Shown here piece by piece: positions 21,195 to 30,971 of a stretch of 64,000 nucleotides of DNA. The position numbers and the translations under genes were made by a program. The notes beneath the pieces are model-generated. The model searched no databases. It saw only the letters and a program-made list of their open reading frames with translations, and was not told where the DNA came from. Source of the stretch: Prostheceraeus crozeri (lineage: Eukaryota; Platyhelminthes; Polycladida; Euryleptidae); assembly GCA_907163375.1 (NCBI GenBank), contig CAJQUW010014405.1, positions 24,954 through 88,953 on the forward strand. Reading direction: 5' to 3'. Every line of letters starts with the position of its first letter. The first letter of the stretch is position 1.

Positions 21195-21576
21195 CTTTAA
21201 TGAATGACGTTATCTGTGGTAGTATCTCCCTTGTAAAGGTTTCCCATGTGAAGTCACTGAAACGAAAAAATCGATATTCAACATCTTCACGTTTTGGTGA
21301 ACAGACGTATAGTTTGACTGATGAATCACACTTTATCCATACCTTGTCATCGAGAGGAATCTTGATCCGAGTCTTATGGTTGTCAATGAGATCCGCAAAG
21401 TCTTTCAGTGAAGGCAATGAGTCAATACTAATGCAAACGCCACGATGTTTTCGATCACTATTTGCTATTGAATGACGAAATGCTATTCTTTTAGAATTTG
21501 TTATGTGAACGTTTTGAACGTCACTAAGTTTCCATGTTCTAATGTAATGAGGCATGTTCCGAAAGCTATGTCTCAA
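20995..21576 (-). CDS. Polinton protein, possibly PC4-like ssDNA/transcription cofactor
   Basis: 193 residues starting MRHSFRNMPHYIRTWKL. Residues 14-65 (WKLSDVQNVHITNSKRIAF, then HRGVCISIDSLPSLKDF) resemble the curved sheet plus helix of the PC4/p15 coactivator (strand, basic turn, KGISL, helix). A second strand and helix set follows (YRFFRFSDFTWETF). The tail is polar and acidic (VNMEDSEEG). It overlaps the TBP-like gene in another frame by up to 200 nt, as in compact viral genomes. The PC4 comparison is weak; otherwise this is an unknown gene. Confidence 0.5.
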   Translation of the reverse strand: MRHSFRNMPHYIRTWKLSDVQNVHITNSKRIAFRHSIANSDRKHRGVCISIDSLPSLKDFADLIDNHKTRIKIPLDDKVWIKCDSSVKLYVCSPKREDVEYRFFRFSDFTWETFTREILPQITSFIKDGGHQTVGSCKSDVNYKSKVKTQSTRDREEYTQPKTMVTDKTQIEADNELTSWKTLNVNMEDSEEG

Positions 21577-21617
21577 ATTTAAGTTTAATGTTTGCCTAAA
21601 GTTTGTTATTTTATTAG

Positions 21618-21787
21618 CTCAACATATCGGAATGATGTTGAGTACAAATTCTTCACATATTCATTCACATTAGGACTACCTATTTATTAGTAATCATTTC
21701 TACATATCGGAAAGATGTAGAAATTTCAATTTTAGTAAGACTACTTATGTATTAGTAAGTGTTGCTACATGTCGGAAGATGCAGCAA
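21618..21787. repeat. Three hairpins with matched stem changes and a shared TCGGAA loop
   Basis: Hairpin 1: CTCAACAT (21618-21625) pairs with ATGTTGAG (21635-21642). Hairpin 2: ATTTCTACAT (21696-21705) pairs with ATGTAGAAAT (21715-21724). Hairpin 3: TTGCTACAT (21762-21770) pairs with ATGCAGCAA (21779-21787, one mismatch). The loops ATCGGAATG, ATCGGAAAG and GTCGGAAG are nearly constant while the stems differ in compensating pairs. They lie between the polymerase and the next minus-strand gene. They could be RNA 3'-end or processing structures, or protein-binding sites. Confidence 0.7.
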
Positions 21788-21839
21788 TCGCAAGATCTAT
21801 TACAAGTGGAATATTATATTGTTTTTATTTAGACTTATT

Positions 21840-24800
21840 CTACATCACCTGTGACAGGAAGGCATCTCCTTCTCTTCGACGGTGATGACTGTCATAGTTT
21901 GAAGAGTCAAACTTTTCACCGAAGTATAGAAGTATATCTTCCAGACGGACAGATGGTGATGTGTATAAACATAGGAAGAAACTATCGGTATCACCTCCAC
22001 AAAGTCGCGTTCTATTTATCAGTGGACATCCTTTTAGATCATTGTAATATAATTGATACATTTCCAACTTACTATAGTCAAGTACTGCTTGACCAACATA
22101 TATTAATTTATTTAAAACTATTGAAGGTTTGTACATTTCCATACCAACCAGATCTTCATCAAATATTTTGTGTTGAACATAGAGAGGATGATTTGACAAT
22201 TTCAGTAGTTGTTTCTCATTGTTGACTAGTTTAAATTTTTTCCTTCTCCTTACATTTTCCATTGTTTTACCATATAAAGAATTATTTTTCAATTTGTAGA
22301 ATGACTTTTCGAAGTCAGTGTTTGATTGAGCCCTCTTTTGAGAGTTCATATCAATGTATGTTTTTAACCAAGGCTTTTGTGTGAATTTTATGCCACTATG
22401 AATCTTCTTGATTCTCATGCCCATGCTCAAGTAAAATTTTAAAATTGAATAGTGGACTACATAATTTTCCCTATCAAATTGATGGAGCAGAAGTTTCTTG
22501 ATAGAAGAAAAATGTGTATTTGGTCTTACTTTTTCATATAGATTTTTCATATAGTGTGAAAACATTCTCTTTTCAATCATCTGCATTTCTGGAGCTAATG
22601 GGAAATCGGCAGTGTCATCATGAATGGCTGCAGGATACTCTAAATCTAAATCAAAAATGTAGCCGATTTCACCATCATCATCTATATTTTGAACATTTTC
22701 TTCATTTAAAAAATTATCTAATTCACTTTCATTCAACCATTTGAAATTTGAGTGGGGTAGATTCCTACTGAGTGAAGAACCGTAAAGGTTATTAACATCT
22801 AAGTAGGTCAAATGTCGACTTTCATGTATATTATTTCCTAATTCTTCAATGCGTGCACGCGCTCGGTGAATGTTGGTGAAAGTCATACCCCCTCTAATTC
22901 CTCGTTCAAATAGATTGTACATATTTTCATCTTGTATGTAGTGTGGGGGATCATTGGAAGAGAAATTTAGTGCTGAGGTAAAGCTAAGATGTGGGAGACT
23001 GACAAAATGTACAGGGTCGACTTCATCCTCACGTTGACTCAATGCTCTAAACACTTCAAATATGTCTGCCAACAATAAAACATCTAACTTCAGATATGCC
23101 AGCATGTAATCACCAAATGTGCTACAATTAAATTCAATCCACGCCTTGTTAGCGTGTTCATATTCACTATCGGAACAGTGCTCACGAGTAAGATCATTAT
23201 AGAATTCAAATTGTGGTGGTAGACAGTCTTCCGTCAACGTGTTTAAGTTTTTGAAGTATGAATATGGAAACACTCCCTTCTGATATAAAACATTATCACT
23301 TAATTGTGGAAATTCTACCCTTAATGTCTCTACATGCTCATACGTTTGCAAGCCCTTGGCTAATTCACTCAAGGATGCACTTAGAAATTGATATGAGTCT
23401 AAGAATTTTAGTTTAAAGTATACTGTCTTCCCTTTGTATTCATTTACAGGGACACTGGCGGATAAAGTTATATATTTTTCAGCAGTTGCTGCTACAACAT
23501 CTAATTTCCAAGACTTCATTCTTCCAATCGCTTGTATAGCAAACGATGTGGCTATCATAATTTTTAAAATTGTGGAAAAATATGGGGAGCTCCCGTCTGT
23601 TAAGTCTTAACCGGAGATTGCATTTCCTACATAATGTTTGCCTATATCGTCCGGTGATATGATCATGATCACGAACTTTTATGACTTCATCGCTGAATTT
23701 TGATTTACATTTGTTGCAACATTCTGCATTCTCGTGGCGTGCTTTTTCATCCGCTGACAGTGACATTGGCTGCCTAGTTGTTGCACATTGGTTGTCATAT
23801 AAGTCTTGGGCTACAGTTTCTAAGTGGTGCAAGAAACTAATAATGCAATTTTCTCCCTCAAAGAGGTAATACTTGTTTTCAAATTTTGATTGAAGGGCAT
23901 TATGCCAGACATGATAAGCTCCAATAGCCGCAGGTTTATGTATTTTATTATCAATGTAGCACTCTATATCTGCATAAATTACTAAAGGAGGACTTAGTTG
24001 ATATTCCATGCTACTTGTTAGTACTTTTAGATCTGTCGGCATTTTTTCTATTTGTGCTTTTCCTCGAATGCAAAACTGGAAATGTCGTTCTAGTGTTGTC
24101 TTATATGTGAATGACTGAGTGCATCTTTCGCAGAAGTATTTATGTCTTTTTAAAGTTCTCCTATACAATCTTGACAGCTTTGGAATTCCACAATAGTGTG
24201 CTGCTCCATTGTTTAGAATTAGCAAAATATTAACCGTTTGCCTACCAGTAAAGTTACTATTGTAACGAACACCTTTGAGTCCATTTTCATAAAAGTGAAT
24301 GTTAATTTTAATATCATTATTTTTCTCAAATTTTGGAATATCTTTGATTGATACTGGTGTGGAAATGCCTTCCATATTTAGCTCAGATGTCCACTCACTA
24401 TATGATTTTACTTCATTCCTTGAATAAGGTACTTCATTATAATGCAATATTGATAAAACTGCATATAGGAAGCAATCATTTGCATTTGAATTAACATTAA
24501 TGACAGCTTTAGAGTTTTTTAACTTCTTTGGTAGAGGAAATGATTGTCCACCTGACAGTATTGGACTTGTCATTACATTGAACTCTATATTTTGTACATC
24601 ATCTATAATCCAATTGCTACCCTTTTTTGTGAAGGCTTCAATATGATTTATTAGACTATTTAGATGATCCTGAAACCAAGCATCATAGTCATAAATATAG
24701 TTTGAGGATGATGAGGTAAAGTGTGCGAGAAAAGTTTCTTCTTCTTGAGGATTAGAACGGACATAACGAATTTGTGCAATCAGACGACCGCGCAATTGAT

Positions 24801-25314
24801 AGCTCCTTAGTAAGTCAGACACTAAATTCCCTAACATGGAACGCATGCTTTCTAAGAATGATGTTATGTCCACAGTAGGTGTTGTTGGCGTGATATCATA
24901 CACACGTGCATGGCCATTGAGTGCGCTTTCACTGAGACTAACAGTTCCATAGTTATAATGCATATTCATCTCACTATTTGTGTTATGTACATTCATATGC
25001 TGTCGAAATCTACTTATAGAGTTATACGTTTTGCCACACCGAGAGCAGTATTGCATAAAGTTTTGTATGTTAGTTGAAGCGCTGGTTGTTGGCTTAGAAG
25101 TAGATCTATTTTGATTATTTGAATTTGACTCTGTTATGCTATCATTCGGTTTATTATTGCATACAAGTCTATGCCTCTTAAGATTATCCATCCTATTCGT
25201 CTTATATGGACACTTGCTACATTGATACGTTTTTCCTAACTTACAAAATTTTTCATGTCGTTGCAAATTGCCTATGAGAGTGAACACTTTTCCACACTTG
25301 GTACAGACAACCAT
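21840..25314 (-). pseudogene. Protein-primed DNA polymerase B of the Polinton, broken
   Basis: The N-terminal part has three C2H2-type zinc fingers (CTKCGKVF, CSKCPYKTNR, CSRCGKTYNS). An endonuclease VII-like knot follows (RDHDHITGRYRQ with CRKC), then exonuclease motif I (YADIEC), the ExoII region (FLDSYQF) and ExoIII (YLKLDVLLLADIF). Polymerase motif A is YLDVNNLYGSSLS, motif B NNSLYGKTMENV and motif C GGDTDSFF. This enzyme copies the element from a terminal protein primer. The region is in more than one frame and I estimate about two breaks. Upstream promoter signals are intact. Confidence 0.88.
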
Positions 25315-25344
25315 GATTATTGATGAGGATTGAAATTAGCAAGC

Positions 25345-25375
25345 CCTTATATACATCTACCATCTAATGACGTCA
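25345..25375 (-). promoter_or_regulatory. Polymerase promoter: CRE site and TATA box
   Basis: Read on the minus strand, a perfect cAMP-response element TGACGTCA (25375-25368) stands 14 bp upstream of TATATAAGG (25353-25345), about 30 bp before the polymerase ATG region. A further GCGTCATCACC lies next to the CRE. CREs bind CREB/ATF bZIP factors, related to the AP-1 factors expected at 11716 and 13012. Confidence 0.65.
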
Positions 25376-25491
25376 GCGTCATCACCAGCCAATACCATAT
25401 GTTCCGATCGGTTGTAAAGAGAAAACACATACAATTTTAACAATTATTTTTTTTTTCAAAATAGAAGAAAAAAGAAGTAAAAGTAATGAAG

Positions 25492-27577
25492 TTATAGTTT
25501 GACGCATTTAACAATGCCACTATGATAAAGTTTTAGGTGACTGCAGCTGTCACTACAGCCACCCAAATCGTCCATCCTTGTAAGGCGCACTTTTCTGATC
25601 ACATTTTGGGAACAGTCGAGGTGGACAAGTGTCTCTTTATTGTGCTGTTGACTGGTGGTTACTTGGGAGGCCAACAGGAGGTTTGATTGAGTAATATTTC
25701 TTAGAGACTCAATCAAACCTCTATTGTCCTCCTTCAACTTAGCCTCGCGGGCCTCAGCCTCCTTTAGGCGCTCTTGGCAACGACGGAGTTGCACCTCAAC
25801 GTCTTGTACCTCTTCTGCTGTCGCGTCGAGATCCACATTATACTGCCGGACAGGGAGAGCAGCTGGAGGTGCGGGGGCAGCAGCGTGAGGGGAAGGATCT
25901 GCGGCTAGGATCGGAGAGGAAGGATCTGCGGCTGGGATCGGAGAGGAAGGAGCTGCGGCTGGGATCGGAGAGGAAGGAGCTGCGGCTGGGATCGAAGAGG
26001 AAGGACGCAGTGGAGATAACGGAGCCAGTGTCATCATGGGCGATAAAGGAAGGCGCACACTCCAGCTCGGAGAAGCCCGGATGTGGCTGAACGAGACCTC
26101 CTCCTGAGATTCACACATCGCGGAGTCCTGTAATCGAAAGAAACAATTGTTTATCATCTATTTAGCATTTTACCATTGATGAGATATAAAAGTGAATTTC
26201 TCTTACCTCCGGCTGGATTGTGACCTTCTGATCGGTTCCAACCTCTGTCTGACGGGGCAACGAGTCATTCTAAAAGATAAATCAATCTATTACAAACAAA
26301 AAACATATTTTAATAGAAAATTCTGTACTCATGCAGTTGACCAACTTTGATACTTACATTTGTAACAGGATCATCATCCTCATCGGAAGAAGATGTCGGG
26401 GAAGAAGTCGCTGACGACGTTTCCTCATCAGATGAAGTCGCTGACGAGGTTTCATCGTCCTCTGATGAAGACTCCCGAATCGAATAGGGCTTTTCTTCAT
26501 TGTCTTCCACCGATGTACTTGTCGCTGGCGTCAAAAGGACACTGCGATGCTTCCTGAGGGACAGCGATCGCACAACCTGCAGAGAAAAATAATATAACAT
26601 GCTCGCAACTCATTGACGAAGTATGTATGTTTTTAAAAATACTTGATGCATTTTCAGTTATTGTTGACTGAGACCTATGTAATGACACTTACGGGACTCG
26701 AAGGTAGTCTGCTCCTCGGTGAAGATAAGCGCGGAATTTTCGGGCAGCCTTGAACACTGGGAAACAGCTGAAAGTAGGAAAAATTCATGTTTAATTTCAC
26801 ATTGAGAACTAATAAATAACTGAAATGCTTACATTTCGCAATTTTTCGGCCACTACATCCTCATTAGTCTTTGTCGGGTGAGGTAGCTCACTCTGAAATG
26901 TTTAAGCAATGTTGATTTACTTTATGTATAGAAATAATTAAATTAGTCAATAAATACTTACATCTTTAGCGAACAGTTTCTTCTGAACCAACACCTTGGC
27001 TCTCTTCGGTGGGGGCATCAGTACATCCTGAAATGTTTTACAACATATAATCATTTCATACATAATGAAGTAGTATTTTTTTATTTTTCTGCTGTGAGCC
27101 AGTTATCCGTTGAAACTAGCATGTAGAATTGATGGCACTCACCTCACAATCACTAAAAGTCTCATCGATGAACTCCCGAGACTTAGGAACTTTCCTCTTA
27201 GGAACTCGCGACTTTTGAGGCTTATCCTTTGGAGCAGGTTCATCCAACTGGGAAAGCACGCCTTCAGTCGGTCGATCCTTCCCAAAAAGACGCTCCAACT
27301 TCTTCTTCTCAACTTTGGAGGTTAAGTTCATCCCCTTTCTCCCATTTAGTTGAGCACAAGGGGTGTGCTTGGTAATAAATGCTTTCGCGGAGTCACTATT
27401 CACCTTTGCATCGCTCCTTTCATACCTCTTACACGTGAGGCAGTAGAGGTACGTGCAGTCCTCTCGGAAGGAGCATTCCTTATGCCCGCTTTTGTTCGCA
27501 TGTCGAACGGGCAGTTGGCAAGTCTCACAGAAATGGAAGATGAGACGTTGCCGTGCAATGCTTTCTTGTCGAACCAT
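25492..27577 (-). CDS. Intron-rich zinc/coiled-coil gene (Polinton cargo)
   Basis: The start at 27577 opens a zinc-binding-like domain (CETCQLPV, HANKSGHKEC, YLYCLTCKRYE), then a basic stretch. Open blocks at 27143-27577, 26962-27027, 26833-26892, 26693-26767, 26358-26576, 26207-26269 and 25492-26127 are each bounded by GT and AG signals (donors GTGAGT, GTAAGT, GTAAGC, GTAAGA; acceptors such as TTTCAG and CTGCAG). The introns are 65-116 bp. The fifth block is rich in Ser, Glu and Asp. The last has Pro/Ala/Ser repeats (PAAAPSSPI) and a C-terminal coiled coil (VEVQLRRCQERLKEAEAR). An acceptor just before the ATG (27580-27581) points to a 5' untranslated exon. GC content is above that of neighbours, as for a captured gene. 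Function is unknown. Confidence 0.7.
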
Positions 27578-27579
27578 TT

Positions 27580-28224
27580 CTGTAGAGGATAAAAAAATTT
27601 TATTATAATTTAATCTCTTTTTAAATGAGAAATCATTTATGTACCATCTTCAAACCTTTATTAAGTACTAGATTAATGTTTGACAAATCTTAAGAAGAAA
27701 TAAAATTTGAAGTTGAAATTGAAACCGAAAGTCGAAAATTAGATATTTATTCGAAAAGGGTTAGCTCATAAGAAGAGTTGAAATTTGGAAACAGCTGATT
27801 TACTATTATTTAATTTCGAAATTAATTTAATGAAATGAAAGTGAAATTTCGAAAATTTCAACCAATCCTCAATTTGTTTAATTAAACAAGCTTGAATTTT
27901 ATACATCTGTTAGCAGATGACAGACTGAATATTTAAAATGGATGAAGGCTTTATTTAGGTATCTTTTTATTTATTTACAAACTGTGAAAATCTTGTTGAT
28001 TCAAATACACTTACATTTAAACTGATATATTCATGTCTCTCGCTCAGTGACTTAATATAGGATGAAAAATTAAAATAAAAAAACATGGTTAATAATATAA
28101 CATAAAGTGTTCCTATCCTAAAAACCCAAGCTTCTATATTTAAAGCTATTTGGTTATAAAAACTTAATAATGTTCCTACTCCCGAATATCCTATAAAGTA
28201 GCAGAAAATGACAATGAAACTCAC
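27580..28224 (-). other. Likely 5'-UTR intron of the zinc/coiled-coil gene
   Basis: On the minus strand a donor-like GTGAGT (28224-28219) and the acceptor TTTTTTTATCCTCTACAG (ending 27580) bracket 645 bp of very AT-rich DNA. Short membrane-like open frames inside it are probably chance. Confidence 0.5.
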
Positions 28225-28327
28225 TTTAGAATTGTAATAAGAACCGGAGAACGGAGGAACGAAGAACGACGTCTGTTATGGACACTAAATAATTTGAAAA
28301 TGAGTGAAAATTCGTTGTGTACAACTT

Positions 28328-28336
28328 CTTTATATA
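28328..28336 (-). promoter_or_regulatory. TATA box of the zinc/coiled-coil gene
   Basis: Minus-strand TATATAAAG lies about 30 bp before a plausible transcription start. A CRE-like TGATGTCA lies ~40 bp further upstream (near 28373). The spacing to the donor at 28224 leaves a short non-coding first exon of about 80 nt. Confidence 0.5.
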
Positions 28337-28339
28337 TGA

Positions 28340-29466
28340 AATTGACAAAGCAACTATGAACAAAGACCTTATGACATCACATCTTGGAATTGGTACGGTT
28401 AAACAAAATTGATAACTCAAACAAGAATTGGAACAGCTGGTTTATTTTTAACCTTAGAAATGGAAGTGCCATCATATGTGTTGAAAGATTTCTACATGTA
28501 AACAGTAGAGTGAATTCAAAGTAATATGAACTGATGGACTGATGTATTATTTGATATACATGTTATTATTAATAGTCATATAATGATTCATATTTGAAGT
28601 TATAAAACGTGTGGTTTGAATAGAACATTAAAATTTGAATTAAGCGCTAAATTTCGAAAATTCAAATTTCGCGCCAAAATTCGAATAATCAAATTTAAAG
28701 ATTTTTTCGAAAATTTGAATTTCGCCCCCCCCGCCGTGTATGAAGTGTATGAAGTGTATGAAGGTCAAAGGTCAAGGTCAGGTCTAAGGTCAAGGTCAAG
28801 TGTAGAGGTTTGTATATTATGGTCATTTTTAGTTGTAAAACTTTAACTTTGAAAATTTGTAAACTTAGTCATTTTTGTAAAAAAACTTGGAATTTTTCAA
28901 GTTGCATACAGATGCATACAACTAGGATTTTTTCATCAAATGGGTACATACAATATATCATTCGAATGCTCTTTTCATGCTGATTCTAATGGTGTATTGT
29001 ATGACACATGTATGACATATAACTAGAGAGCTACATGTCTTTAAAGAATGGGCTAAAAACTTAGTGAATTTAAAAATCTAACATTTGTCTGCTTGCATAC
29101 AGTTGCATACAACTAGGATTTTCCCATCGAATAGGTACATACCTTATATCATTCTAAAGGTCTTTTCATTCTCATTCTTATGGTGTCGTGTATGACACAT
29201 GTATGATATCATCCTGGACTGCTACAAGCATTTTAAAATTAACAACATAACTGTTTCTTTAAAAGTTATATGTTCCTATTTATTTCAAGTTGAAGTCTTC
29301 ATACTTGATTTTTTTGTTTCAATTCAGTTATTGAACATCATTAATTGTAGATAGTTATTCCCCTTTCCCATTCAGACCTTAATTGAAGACCGATTTGTGA
29401 AATGATAAAACAAGTCTGTTCATATATACAAATAAATATTAAATAAAGAGATTAAGAAAAAACACA
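28340..29466. other. Non-coding Polinton segment with repeats
   Basis: No gene recognised. It holds a GTATGAAGT triple repeat (28737-28762), five AGGTCA motifs (28762-28798) and a diverged direct repeat (28901-29018 and 29092-29208, sharing GCATACAACTAGGATTTT and TATGACACATGTATGA). Confidence 0.5.
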
Positions 29467-29928
29467 CTAAATGTCATCAAGGTAAGGAAAGGGTACAAGT
29501 TTTTTCAAGTCCACTTGCACATGGATCCTGGTCTTCTTGGGCGCACAGGGACAGCGACGTGGTGTGTCAAGGTCGATGACCGAAAATTCGAGAGCGGTTG
29601 TGAGGTTCCGCTCGTTCGGCTCCATCCTCATGAACACCCGTTTGGTGTGATACTTTTTCGGGGCGTTCTTGACTTTGACCGTGACCCGTCCATAAAGTGG
29701 CGTTCGCATGGACTTCTTATTCATGTGACGCATCGTCTCAATTGATACGTCACTATCCTCATCACTCGAGTAGTCGGGCGATGCAGGGGCTTGGGTGAAC
29801 ACCACCGGCTCGTTTGGTGTTGTCGATCGCTCCATCGGAGATTGGGGAGGTGTACTGGTACGTTCCACTGGCGAAGTGGTACGATCAGCAGTAGCGTTCT
29901 CAACTGCGGCTTTCTGTTTGCGATCCAT
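29467..29928 (-). CDS. Unknown 153-residue Polinton protein
   Basis: The N-terminal half is low complexity in Ser, Thr and Pro (TTSPVERTSTPPQSPMERS) with an acidic patch (SSDEDSDVSIET). The C-terminal half looks folded (YGRVTVKVKNAPKKYH, then TALEFSVIDL and IHVQVDLKKLVPFPYL), strand-rich with a CPCAPKK motif. Minus-strand TATATAAG (30016-30009) lies ~80 bp upstream. GC-rich codon use sets it apart from the AT-rich surroundings, as for the neighbouring cargo genes. The family is not recognised. Confidence 0.65.
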   Translation of the reverse strand: MDRKQKAAVENATADRTTSPVERTSTPPQSPMERSTTPNEPVVFTQAPASPDYSSDEDSDVSIETMRHMNKKSMRTPLYGRVTVKVKNAPKKYHTKRVFMRMEPNERNLTTALEFSVIDLDTPRRCPCAPKKTRIHVQVDLKKLVPFPYLDDI

Positions 29929-30087
29929 TATGACTTGTAGATTTAAAATAGTTGTAACTTGTAAATGTGAGGATTAGAACCTTTGATAAGAATTGGTACA
30001 AACCTCGGACTTATATACTTTTTAAACAAAGGAAATCCTAACAGCCAATCAGAGAGGTACCGAACTTCCCTAAAGAATATATATAAC

Positions 30088-30095
30088 TATATAAA
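30088..30095 (+). promoter_or_regulatory. TATA box of the 30153 gene
   Basis: TATATAAAGGATGACATTGT closely repeats the context at 11771 (TATATAAGGAGGACATTGT), so the two outermost plus-strand genes share a promoter form. The ATG is 58-65 bp downstream. Confidence 0.6.
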
Positions 30096-30152
30096 GGATG
30101 ACATTGTTCCAAACTGTTAAGTACTTATCCTCAACGTTCCATAACAAGAAGC

Positions 30153-30443
30153 ATGTCCTCAAAACCACTATTTTATTTTCAAAATGACAGCCAAGTCATT
30201 ATGGGAGGTCAGTTGGACATGACCATGCATCTGTCTTGCGGCTGCAAAGTGGCCCTATGGAAGACCTTGACTGTCTCTGCACTTCAAAGGCGGAATGGAC
30301 TACCGGTGAAGTGTCCGGTACACGAATGTGACCATGACTTTAGTAAAAATCCGACATTCCATGAGTGGTGTGATGACTTCTTGAAGATCATGGAGTCGCC
30401 TGAGGGACGTGATTTGCACCCGTCATTTATTTTTCACGCTTAA
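30153..30443 (+). CDS. Small cysteine-rich protein near the right Polinton end
   Basis: 96 residues starting MSSKPLFYFQNDSQVIMGG. A CGC motif at residues 29-31 and CPVHECDHDF near residue 55 could together bind one zinc ion. A short helix follows (EWCDDFLKIMES). It reads opposite to the neighbouring minus-strand genes, from the right repeat inward-to-outward, and ends ~135 bp before the terminal repeat. The family is not recognised. Its TATA box and tidy length argue that it is real. Confidence 0.6.
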   Translation: MSSKPLFYFQNDSQVIMGGQLDMTMHLSCGCKVALWKTLTVSALQRRNGLPVKCPVHECDHDFSKNPTFHEWCDDFLKIMESPEGRDLHPSFIFHA

Positions 30444-30579
30444 ATTAAACTTACATTGTAAATCTCTTGTCTTTTCATTTTAAACATAGTTCTGGAATTG
30501 GTTTTCTTATTGGGGAGCAACTAAATCATAACTGCACAGTAAAGTTTCACATCTAAATAGTGCTACATTAAAAATAATT

Positions 30580-30971
30580 GTCACAATAGTCGCAATTGAG
30601 CAAACCCATTCAAAATCAAACAACGGACGTCTATCGGTACGTACCCAAGTGCTCAGAACCAAACCACACAAGTTCGATCATAGACGTTCCCAAACACAGT
30701 GTACTCAACTGAGTGTACCAAACACATGTACCTATCCAGTAAAACAGATGTCATACAAGTTCTTATTCATAACACTGAATTATACATGTACCTATCCATG
30801 TGCCTATCGATAACTAAAGTATACATGTACCTATCCATGTACCTATCCATGTTCCTATTGACAACACTAAACTTTACATGTACCTATCCATGTACCTATT
30901 GATAACACTAAACTTTACATGTACCTATCCATGTACCTATCCGTGGCAAGTAGGGCACAGTTTTCACTACT
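30580..30971 (-). repeat. Right terminal inverted repeat of the Polinton
   Basis: Reverse complement of 10733-11122. It ends TTTTCACTACT, followed by the target duplication GTAATA. It lacks one GGTACATGGATA unit present on the left and carries a short CTCAACTGAGTG insertion. Confidence 0.95.

Larger units (their letters stand above)
10733..30971. mobile_element. Polinton/Maverick element, nearly complete, about 20.2 kb
   Basis: The element starts AGTAGTGAAAACTGTG and ends with its reverse complement. It is flanked by an exact 6 bp duplication, GTAATA, which is the target-site length known for Polintons. It holds the family's full core set: packaging ATPase, integrase, penton-like and double-jelly-roll capsid proteins, adenain-type protease and protein-primed polymerase B, plus cargo genes. 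Packaging and virion genes read rightward; replication and transcription genes read leftward. The near-identical terminal repeats and intact target duplication suggest a fairly recent insertion. It is not fully whole: I count about two or three breaks, in the polymerase and perhaps the penton region. Confidence 0.95.

Noticed and set aside
27967-28420. Two small membrane-like minus-strand frames
   Set aside because: They lie in an AT-rich predicted 5'-UTR intron and promoter; hydrophobic composition is expected by chance.
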